Part shown: positions 58,255 through 64,000 of the stretch, one piece after another | Numbering within the stretch: the stretch's first letter is position 1 | How the letters are laid out: every line of letters begins with the position of its first letter | From: Gemmatimonas sp. | Lineage (GTDB): Bacteria; Gemmatimonadota; Gemmatimonadetes; Gemmatimonadales; Gemmatimonadaceae | DNA: 64,000 bases | Assembly: GCF_027531815.1 (NCBI RefSeq) | Contig: NZ_JAPZSK010000007.1 | Span: forward strand, 1-64,000 | Direction: 5' to 3' | Position numbers and translations under genes: made by a program | The notes under the pieces: model-generated | The model's input: only the letters and a program-made list of their open reading frames with translations | Told to the model about the DNA's origin: nothing | The model's database searches: none

Positions 58255-58352
58255 GGGGTGCTCGCGAAAAGGCAAACCCGGCGAAAGTCGGGGACGCAAA
58301 GCTTCAGGGCTTCCATGCACTGCACGTGCATTGCCGGCTGGGCTACCGAACG
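58255..58352 (+). ncRNA. c-di-GMP-I (GEMM) riboswitch
   Basis: The aptamer core matches class I c-di-GMP riboswitches: GGCAAAC (58271-58277), P2 stem CCCGGC/GTCGGG capped by a GAAA tetraloop (58277-58292), the hallmark GGGACGCAAAGC (58291-58302), a P3 hairpin with CATGCAC...GTGCAT, and GGGCTACCGA closing toward P1. It ends about 8 nt before the GAGGAG ribosome site of the next gene, so the output is probably control of translation start. Whether c-di-GMP turns it on or off cannot be read with certainty. Confidence 0.92.
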
Positions 58353-58374
58353 ACCATGAGGAGGCGCGCAGACG

Positions 58375-59193
58375 ATGCGTAGAGCGTGGCGGCAGGTGAT
58401 GAGTCGAGGCAGGCGGCGCATGGGAGTGTCTGCCACTGGCGGTGCCCTGCTGTTGCTCGCCTCCTGTCGGCCCGCCGCCGCGTCACTGGAACTCGCGCCC
58501 GGTGCAGGGGCAGCCTCGACCGCCAACGCGATTCTCGCCACTCCGCCGCGCTCGGATGATGCCAGCCGCGTTCGCCTGCTGCGCACTGCCAACCGGCTGC
58601 CCAAAGTGGCCTTTCCGCGCCTCCGTGCCGACTGTCTGACCCAGGGGGAAGAGTTCGGAGCGTGGACCGTGCGTTTCGATGGGTACGGCTGCGTGACCGT
58701 CACCGGCAACGGCGACCAGGGGGCGCTGGCCATGGGCCCCAAGGCCGCCGCCAAGGACTGGCATACGCACGCACCGCTGGTGCTCGGCCCTACTTACGCC
58801 AGGCATCTGCTGCTGCACGCGCGCGTGGAAACCATGGCGCAGCTGCGAGACGGCGCACCCAACCCCTGGGAAGTGGCCTGGGTGATCTGGCAGTACGAAG
58901 ACGACACCCGCTTCTACTACTTCATCCCCAAGCCCAACGGGTGGGAACTTGGCAAGCGGGACCCATCGTACCCGGGGGGGCAGCGCTTCCTTGCCTCGGG
59001 CACGACCGAGCGGTTTCCCATTGGTAGGGTGCACGATGTGACCATCGTGCAGGACGACGACCGCATCGCCGTGTTCGTGGATGGACGGGAGATCGTGCGT
59101 ACCCGCGACGTCGAGAAGCCCTATCGTCGGGGGCGCATCGGCATCTATGCCGAGGATGCCGCCATCAAGGTGCACGCGGTGCGGGCCCTCTAG
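58375..59193 (+). CDS. riboswitch-controlled lipoprotein with lectin-like fold
   Basis: A protein of 272 aa. Lipoprotein signal ending GALLLLASC. The mature domain looks like a concanavalin-type jelly roll of the DUF1080 / LamG sort: ARHLLLHARVETMAQLRDG, WEVAWVIWQYEDDTRFYYFI, GRVHDVTIVQDDDRIAVFVDGRE and RRGRIGIYAEDAAIKVHAVRA at the end (parts of a continuous run). Such folds bind glycans. ATG 58375 is used because GAGGAG lies 10 nt upstream; ATG 58420 is a shorter option. Its place before an exopolysaccharide operon suggests it binds or processes that polymer. Confidence 0.75.
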   Translation: MRRAWRQVMSRGRRRMGVSATGGALLLLASCRPAAASLELAPGAGAASTANAILATPPRSDDASRVRLLRTANRLPKVAFPRLRADCLTQGEEFGAWTVRFDGYGCVTVTGNGDQGALAMGPKAAAKDWHTHAPLVLGPTYARHLLLHARVETMAQLRDGAPNPWEVAWVIWQYEDDTRFYYFIPKPNGWELGKRDPSYPGGQRFLASGTTERFPIGRVHDVTIVQDDDRIAVFVDGREIVRTRDVEKPYRRGRIGIYAEDAAIKVHAVRAL

Positions 59194-59246
59194 CGCGGGG
59201 CGTGCCGACGGCGCCGCGCCGTTTTCCGTCGAGCGGTCTCGATCAC

Positions 59247-59276
59247 ACGCCACCCGGGCCTCGCCACGGGTGGCGT
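59247..59276 (+). terminator. hairpin after the lipoprotein gene
   Basis: 10-bp stem (59247-59256 with 59267-59276) with a 10-nt loop, then TG. It suggests that the lipoprotein and the following operon are partly separate units. TAAGCT at 59355-59360 is a possible -10 element for the operon. Confidence 0.5.
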
Positions 59277-59445
59277 TGTGCATCCGGTACTCCGCTGGCA
59301 CACCGGTGACCGGGGGCCCCGTCACGGCGTCTATCGCGAGAGTCACACCACCGGTAAGCTTCACTCCGCCAGCGGTTGCTCTCGGGGTCGCCAACAGGAC
59401 GTGAGTGGTGCCCGAGGTCGGCCGACGCTTCCCTCACCCGTCACT

Positions 59446-60762
59446 GTGCTGCTCATCCTTCGTCATCCGCTGCGCCGCCTGTGGTCGCAGCCCTGGTGCG
59501 CGCTTTTCGTGCTGATGGTTGGCCTGCTGCTTCCCGCCGCCGCACGTGCTCAGGGGAACGAGCGGCATGCCAGTGCCATGAATGTGGCGTACGCGGCCAA
59601 GCAACGGGGCGACACCGCGGCGGCCCGCGAGTACTTCCGGCGCGCCATCGATGCCGACAGCGCTGCGCCATCCCCGTACATCGAGTTGGGCTATCTCGAC
59701 CTTGCCGGGGGCAACAAGGCGTCGGCGGCACGCTGGTTCGCGCTGGGGGCAGGGCGCGCACCGCAGAACGCCGACGTGCGACGGCAGTTGGGCTACGTTC
59801 TGATCGACCTGCGCCGCACCGACGAGGCCATTGCCGCCCTGGAGAGCATCGCGACGACGCCGTCGGGCTTCGTGGACCGCGATCGGCTTGCCCTGGCGTA
59901 CTTGTACGATGGCGCCGCGCGCAACCGTGATGCCATGACGGCGTTCCGGGCCGCCGCAGCCAGCCGCGACACCGGGGTGGCCAACCCCGCTCGCCGCGCG
60001 CTGCGCGTGAAGGGCAACGTGGGGACGGTACTCTTCTCCGAAGGCTACCTCGCTCCGTTCTACCAGTCGCGCTTCGAGAACACCATCGGCTTCGGCTTCA
60101 TCAGACAGGGGATCGAGAGCGGAAGCGCCTGGGCGCCGGCGGCCTACACGTCGCTGCGTGTCACCCGCGATTCGCGGTCAAGTGGCGCGCAGTCGCGCGT
60201 CCTTTCCGACAACGCCGCCATTGCGGCCGGCGGTGTGCGTGTCCGCCCGTGGCATGGACCCGTGTGGCTGTACGCGGAAGCCGGCGGCGCCTACTCGTTG
60301 CTTCCCGACGACTCGGTGTCGTGGCGGCGGGACATTCGTACCGGTGCGTATCTCATCGCCCAGGACGACCGGCGGCTCATGCCGACGGCGCGGTGGACGC
60401 TGCTCACCGATGTCGTGGCCGACGTGAGCTGGTACGAGCGGTTTGATCGCAACGTCATCGGGTACGCGCAGCTCCGGGAAGGCATTCGCGTGGGCACCCC
60501 AGGTACGCTGGCCCTTGATCTGTTCGGGCGCGGGTGGTTGGGATACGACAGCCGCGGCGACTTCTTCAACCGCGCCGCAGAAATCGGGGGCGGTGTGGCA
60601 GTACGAGTCGGCCCGAACTTTGTGTTCTTCGGTGAAGGCATCCAGGGGCGCTTCCTGCCCGCGCCGCCCCGGGGCGTCGACCAACAGTATCAGGAGTGGC
60701 GCGTCACCGCCGTGTGGGGGTGGCGTGCGCTCAGGCCCGTGCGGGCGGAGGACCGGCCATGA
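59446..60762 (+). CDS. NfrA-like TPR / beta-barrel outer-membrane protein
   Basis: A protein of 438 aa from GTG 59446; GTG 59401 is possible and the start is uncertain. Signal peptide (RHPLRRLWSQPWCALFVLM ... AAARAQ). Residues ~40-180 are TPR repeats (AREYFRRAIDADSAAPSPYIELG, ASAARWFALGAGRAPQNAD, split here). From ~185 on it is strand-rich with alternating aromatic residues, like the outer-membrane barrel of NfrA (GVRVRPWHGPVWLYAEAGG, WTLLTDVVADVSWYERF). Much shorter than E. coli NfrA. Its ATGA overlap with the glycosyltransferase makes it the likely export partner. Confidence 0.75.
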   Translation: MLLILRHPLRRLWSQPWCALFVLMVGLLLPAAARAQGNERHASAMNVAYAAKQRGDTAAAREYFRRAIDADSAAPSPYIELGYLDLAGGNKASAARWFALGAGRAPQNADVRRQLGYVLIDLRRTDEAIAALESIATTPSGFVDRDRLALAYLYDGAARNRDAMTAFRAAAASRDTGVANPARRALRVKGNVGTVLFSEGYLAPFYQSRFENTIGFGFIRQGIESGSAWAPAAYTSLRVTRDSRSSGAQSRVLSDNAAIAAGGVRVRPWHGPVWLYAEAGGAYSLLPDDSVSWRRDIRTGAYLIAQDDRRLMPTARWTLLTDVVADVSWYERFDRNVIGYAQLREGIRVGTPGTLALDLFGRGWLGYDSRGDFFNRAAEIGGGVAVRVGPNFVFFGEGIQGRFLPAPPRGVDQQYQEWRVTAVWGWRALRPVRAEDRP

Positions 60763-62303
60763 CGACACTCGAGATGGGCGTGGTCGCCATTGCCGCGCTG
60801 TACCTCATCTTTGCCATCGACGACCTGCTCTTCGACGTCACCTTTTGGCTTGGGGCGATCTTCGGCTGGTGGAAGCGCCCGGTCGTGACGCTGCGCGAGT
60901 TGCAGGAGGTGAGCGAGTGGCGCATCGCCATCGTCACGCCGGCGTGGAAGGAAGACGACGTGATTGCGCGCATGCTGCTCTACAACCTGCCGCGTCTCGA
61001 TTACCAGCGATACGACTACTGGATCGGTACCTACCAGAACGATCCGGATACGCGGCGCGAGGTGGACAAGGTGCGCGCGGTGTATCCGAACGTACGCAAG
61101 GTGACCACCGACCACGACGGCCCCACCTCCAAGGCCGACTGCGTGAACACGGTGCTGCGGGCCATCGTGGAGCACGAGCAGCGCGCCGGGCTGCGCTACG
61201 ACCTCATCGTCTTCCACGATGTCGAGGACCTCGTGCATCCCCTGGAGCTGCGGTTGCTGAACTGGTACTTCCGCGGCGACTCCGTGGACTTTGTGCAGTT
61301 GCCGGTCCTCAGTACGCCCCCGTTCTGGTACGACTTCGTGGCCGGCACGTACATCGACGAGTTCGCCGAGCAGTACACGAAGAACATGTTCGTGCGCGAG
61401 AAGATCTGGGGCTTTGTTCCCTCGGCAGGCGTGGCCACCTGCGTGCGGCGGTCGGTCATCGACCAGCTGATGGAAGAGCGGAACGGAACGCCCTTCGCGA
61501 CCAACTCGCTCACCGAGGACTACGACCTGGGGCTTGGCCTCACCGTGCAAGGGCGTCCGACGCGGTACCTGCACCAGTACGTGCAACTCGAGGAGCATGA
61601 CCGCAACAGCGAGGAGCTGGTTGCCACCTGGGCGCCGTTCCCGCAGACGTTTCGCACGGCGGTGCGTCAGCGCACCCGCTGGATGGCCGGCATCGTGTTT
61701 CAGGGATGGGAGCACTGGGGGTGGCCGAAGGGGCTGGCCTGGCTGCTCGCGCACGACCGCCGCGGTCCGCTGGGGTATCTGGTGGTGCTCGCGGGGTACC
61801 TGCTGCTGCTGTACTTCGTGCTCTACGAGTGGGTGCGGGTCTTCTACGATCGCTCGCTGCCGGCCGTGCTCGAGGAGCCCTGGTTCGTGTGGCTCTTCTG
61901 GATTGGCCTGTTCTTCATGGTCAACCGCCTGCTGCAGCGCGCCATCAGCACCGGCAAGCTCTATGGCTTCGGGCAGGCGCTGCTCGCGATCTTCCGGACG
62001 CCGTTCTCCAACCTGGTGAACATGGTGGCCACCTTCCGCGCCGCGAATCAGTACTTCGCGTCACGCCGCGCCGGCATTCCCATGAGCTGGGACAAGACCG
62101 AGCATTCGTTGCCGCCTCAGGTGGGCGCCCAGATGCGTCTGGGTGAACGGCTCATCGAGGAGAAGAAGCTCACTACGCAGCAGCTGGTGCTCGCTCTCAA
62201 GGAACAGCGTGAGAAGGGCGGTCAGCTGGGGGCCATTCTGGTCAAGCAGGGGGCCGTCTCGCGCGATGATGTGGAGACGATCGTGAGGAGTACCGGCGCA
62301 TGA
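60759..62303 (+). CDS. NfrB-like family 2 glycosyltransferase with C-terminal MshEN c-di-GMP domain
   Basis: A protein of 514 aa. One N-terminal helix (10-35), then a GT2 domain: IAIVTPAWKEDDVIARML, GPTSKADCVN, DVED (154-157), SAGVATC, LTEDYDLG (TED 252-254) and QRTRW (304-308), the acceptor and product-binding signature of processive synthases. Helices at ~337-360 and 374-392. Residues ~460-512 form an MshEN domain (RLGERLIEEKKLTTQQLVLALKEQ and LGAILVKQGAV), the c-di-GMP-binding module also found in E. coli NfrB and MshE. GGAGG precedes the ATG, which overlaps the upstream stop. It should make an exopolysaccharide when c-di-GMP is bound. Confidence 0.92.
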   Translation: MTTLEMGVVAIAALYLIFAIDDLLFDVTFWLGAIFGWWKRPVVTLRELQEVSEWRIAIVTPAWKEDDVIARMLLYNLPRLDYQRYDYWIGTYQNDPDTRREVDKVRAVYPNVRKVTTDHDGPTSKADCVNTVLRAIVEHEQRAGLRYDLIVFHDVEDLVHPLELRLLNWYFRGDSVDFVQLPVLSTPPFWYDFVAGTYIDEFAEQYTKNMFVREKIWGFVPSAGVATCVRRSVIDQLMEERNGTPFATNSLTEDYDLGLGLTVQGRPTRYLHQYVQLEEHDRNSEELVATWAPFPQTFRTAVRQRTRWMAGIVFQGWEHWGWPKGLAWLLAHDRRGPLGYLVVLAGYLLLLYFVLYEWVRVFYDRSLPAVLEEPWFVWLFWIGLFFMVNRLLQRAISTGKLYGFGQALLAIFRTPFSNLVNMVATFRAANQYFASRRAGIPMSWDKTEHSLPPQVGAQMRLGERLIEEKKLTTQQLVLALKEQREKGGQLGAILVKQGAVSRDDVETIVRSTGA

Positions 62304-63496
62304 GCCGCCCCCAATGGTTGACGCCACTACGGGGCGTGCCGGTCGTGCCGGGCACACCAAGCGTGGCCGTGGTGGTGGGCACCCGTCCGGAAGTCATCAA
62401 GATGGCGCCAGTGGTGCGTGCCTTGCGGAGCGCCGAGAGCCGCGTGGCGTGTACCGTGGTGAGTACCGGACAGCATCGCGACCTGCTGGCCCGTGCCTTT
62501 CACGATGTGGGGATGGCGCCCGACATCGAGCTGGGGTTGATGACCGACAACCAGTCGCCCAGCGGTTTCGTGGCGCGGTGCATCGCCGCGCTCGACGAGG
62601 TTCTTGCGCAGTGCGGGCCCCAGGCAGTGCTGGTGCAGGGCGATACGAGCAGCGCCTGTGCGGGCGCGATGGCGGCCACCTGGCGCGCGATCCCCGTGGG
62701 GCACGTGGAAGCCGGATTGCGTTCCTTCAACTTCCAGGAACCGTTCCCTGAGGAGTTTCATCGGCGGGTGGTGGGGGTGGCGGCCCAATGGCACTTTGCG
62801 CCAACGCCGGAAAGCCGCGACAACCTGTTGCGCGAGGGAGTGCCGGTGCATCGCATCTTCGTGACGGGCAATACGATCGTGGATGCGGTCCGGCAGATGG
62901 ACGTGTCGCGTGCGTTCGAGAACCCAGCGATCGATCGAATTCCCCCGGGGCGTCTGGCGCTGGTCACGGCCCACCGGCGCGAGAACCAGGGGGAGTCGAT
63001 GCGCGACATTGCGCGCGCGGTGAAACGGCTCGTCGCGGCGGTGGCGGACCTGCAGGTTGTGCTGCCGTTGCATCCGAATCCAAACGTGCGTGGTCTCCTC
63101 GAGCAGGAACTCGTGGGGGTGGAGCGCGTGCACCTGCTGGAGCCGCTGAGCTACCCCGACCTGCTCAAGGTGCTGTGCGCCAGCACGATCATTCTGTCCG
63201 ACAGTGGTGGCCTGCAGGAGGAAGCGCCGAGCGTGGGGCGCCCCATCCTCATCCTGCGGGACCGTACCGAGCGGCCGGAGGTGGTGCAGGTGGGGGCGGG
63301 CATTCTGGTGGGCACAGACCCCGATCTGATCGTGAAGGAGGCGCTGGCCATTCTGTGCGATCCCGTGGTGTACGAGCGCATGGTGACGGTGCCCAACCCC
63401 TTCGGCGATGGTCGGGCGTCGTGGCGGATCGCGGAGATTCTCGCCAGCTCCTTGGTGGACGAGGTGGAGTCGCCGTCGATATCGATGGTGTTGTAG
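62300..63496 (+). CDS. wecB: UDP-N-acetylglucosamine 2-epimerase (non-hydrolysing)
   Basis: A protein of 398 aa. It interconverts UDP-GlcNAc and UDP-ManNAc. Motifs: VAVVVGTRPEVIKMAPVVRAL, TGQHRDLL, VLVQGDTSSACAGAMAATW, GHVEAGLRSFNFQEPFPEEFHRR (read in parts), TGNTIVDAV, TAHRRENQGESM, LPLHPNPNVR, LSDSGGLQEEAPSVGRPILILRDRTERPE (in parts). ATGA overlap with the glycosyltransferase gene puts it in the same coupled operon, implying UDP-ManNAc as the sugar donor, as in the E. coli NfrB pathway. Confidence 0.95.
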   Translation: MSRPQWLTPLRGVPVVPGTPSVAVVVGTRPEVIKMAPVVRALRSAESRVACTVVSTGQHRDLLARAFHDVGMAPDIELGLMTDNQSPSGFVARCIAALDEVLAQCGPQAVLVQGDTSSACAGAMAATWRAIPVGHVEAGLRSFNFQEPFPEEFHRRVVGVAAQWHFAPTPESRDNLLREGVPVHRIFVTGNTIVDAVRQMDVSRAFENPAIDRIPPGRLALVTAHRRENQGESMRDIARAVKRLVAAVADLQVVLPLHPNPNVRGLLEQELVGVERVHLLEPLSYPDLLKVLCASTIILSDSGGLQEEAPSVGRPILILRDRTERPEVVQVGAGILVGTDPDLIVKEALAILCDPVVYERMVTVPNPFGDGRASWRIAEILASSLVDEVESPSISMVL

Positions 63497-63533
63497 CGCT
63501 GGTGCTGTAGCGCTGGTGCTGTAGCGCTGGTGC
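63492..63533 (+). repeat. three tandem copies of a 14-bp unit
   Basis: TGTAGCGCTGGTGC is repeated exactly three times. The first copy contains the TAG stop codon of wecB, so the repeat begins inside the gene end. Each unit carries the palindrome AGCGCT. Confidence 0.9.
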
Positions 63534-63636
63534 CATGATCCGGGTGGTGGCCCGGTTCCCGTCGCTGTTGCATGAATGCAGCACCCTGTTGCATTATGTC
63601 GGTGTCATGTGCCACACAACCTGATTCCTCTGTCCG

Positions 63637-63661
63637 TGCGGGGGCTCTTGCGCCCCGCGCA
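63637..63661 (+). terminator. hairpin after the exopolysaccharide operon
   Basis: Nine-bp G/C stem with one bulged G (63637-63645 with 63652-63661) and loop TCTTGC. It could end the wecB transcript. Confidence 0.5.
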
Positions 63662-63694
63662 GGCCGTGTCGCTCCCATAGGCGCACTGAGCCGT

Positions 63695-63710
63695 TGGCAC
63701 GGCTTGTGCT
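63695..63710 (+). promoter_or_regulatory. sigma-54 (-24/-12) promoter
   Basis: TGGCACGGCTTGTGCT matches the consensus TGGCACG-N4-TTGC(A/T) at 11 of 12 fixed positions, with the essential GG and GC correctly spaced. Transcription would start near 63722, about 34 nt before the next ATG. Confidence 0.7.
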
Positions 63711-63755
63711 GGTGAGAGTGGCAGCAGCAGGGATCACAACTACCCGGAACCGACA

Positions 63756-64000
63756 ATGCTTTCCCCCGTCGCTCGCGCCGCCCTGACCGTAGCCCTGGTT
63801 GGAAGTTCCGCGTCCCTTGCTGGTGCGCAGACCTTTGCGGATCTGGCGTACAACAGCCCGACCAACCCGAGTTTCCCGACGCAGTGGAACTCCCACCTCT
63901 GCCAGTGGGGGGGACAGGCGATCGGGCCGAACTACGCGGGATCGACCTGGACCGGTTTTGCGGCGCTCGACCTCCGCGACTATCTCTTCTCCGGGGGGCA
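63756..64000 (+). CDS. secreted protein, 5' part only
   Basis: Open from ATG 63756 to the window end (81 codons, no stop). Begins with a signal peptide (MLSPVARAALTVALVGSSAS, cleavage near LAGAQ), then TFADLAYNSPTNPSFPTQWN and WTGFAALDLRDYLFSGG. It has no recognised domain in the visible part. The sigma-54 promoter and its position beside an exopolysaccharide operon recall the sigma-54-controlled PEP-CTERM proteins of biofilm matrices, but the C-terminus is not in this window. Confidence 0.7.
   Translation, partial: MLSPVARAALTVALVGSSASLAGAQTFADLAYNSPTNPSFPTQWNSHLCQWGGQAIGPNYAGSTWTGFAALDLRDYLFSGG

Noticed and set aside
59308-59325. CTGGCACACCGGTGAC as a sigma-54 promoter for the NfrA-like operon
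   Set aside because: The -12 GC dinucleotide is not at the required distance.

Overview
This window is a stretch of GC-rich bacterial chromosome (third codon positions are mostly G or C) with a housekeeping-type gene set. The most likely source is a Gemmatimonadota-type bacterium. That is inference, from the style of the proteins, an RNA polymerase beta subunit of about 1520 residues with a large insertion, Hanks-type kinases, a variant cytochrome c maturation (Ccm) system and a TANNTT promoter motif. No rRNA, CRISPR array, intact insertion sequence or phage is visible.

Layout. 1-220: an almost pure A/C tract and a strong hairpin. 221-9000: DNA ligase ligA with a V4R-domain gene, a YtxH-like gene, a TPR protein, pyrimidine-nucleoside phosphorylase, a small membrane protein, an alpha/beta hydrolase and a Kef-type antiporter. 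9100-13557 (minus strand): enoyl-CoA hydratase, recF, dciA and gyrB, in the classical recF-dciA-gyrB order but without dnaA/dnaN. 13642-16129: mtnA-glpK. 16223-20027: a cytochrome c maturation cluster (ccmE, ccmF, ccmH-like, zinc-ribbon protein) with a CxxxY-type CcmE. 20052-24000 (minus): a GNAT-like protein, mutY and an ABC exporter pair. 24055-30958: uvrA, split L-serine dehydratase, a lipoprotein, a YbjN-like protein and PspA. 31117-33976: a degenerate ABC-ATPase-like protein, a secreted protein and cysS.

34062-47280 is the translation/transcription core: tRNA-Thr(TGT), Tyr(GTA), Gly(TCC), Thr(GGT), rpmG, secE, nusG, rplKAJL, rpoB, rpoC. The tRNA order is that of Escherichia coli thrU-tyrU-glyT-thrT, but the tuf gene expected next is absent. 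Later, rpsL-rpsG (57105-57982) likewise lacks fusA-tuf. Several strong RNA hairpins lie between the ribosomal and polymerase genes. Just after the rpoC terminator, a four-helix-bundle (S23/IVP family) gene with atypical codons lies exactly between two 62-bp inverted repeats (50/62 identical), which looks like a small mobile or domesticated cassette. A Ser/Thr kinase, a fatty acid hydroxylase, esterases, an NADP-binding protein and an MFS transporter follow.

The most interesting region is 58255-64000. A c-di-GMP-I (GEMM) riboswitch stands before a lipoprotein gene. It is followed by a tightly overlapping three-gene operon: a TPR/beta-barrel outer-membrane protein (NfrA-like), a family 2 glycosyltransferase with a C-terminal MshEN c-di-GMP-binding domain (NfrB-like), and UDP-GlcNAc 2-epimerase (WecB). 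This matches the parts of the E. coli N4-glycan-receptor exopolysaccharide pathway, with its own epimerase and apparent c-di-GMP control at both RNA and protein level. A secreted-protein gene with a good sigma-54 promoter follows and runs off the window.

A second theme is promoters. A TANNTT hexamer stands exactly 8 nt before the start codon of gyrB, mtnA, mutY and sdaAB (and as CAGCTT before uvrA), suggesting that leaderless mRNAs are common in this organism.
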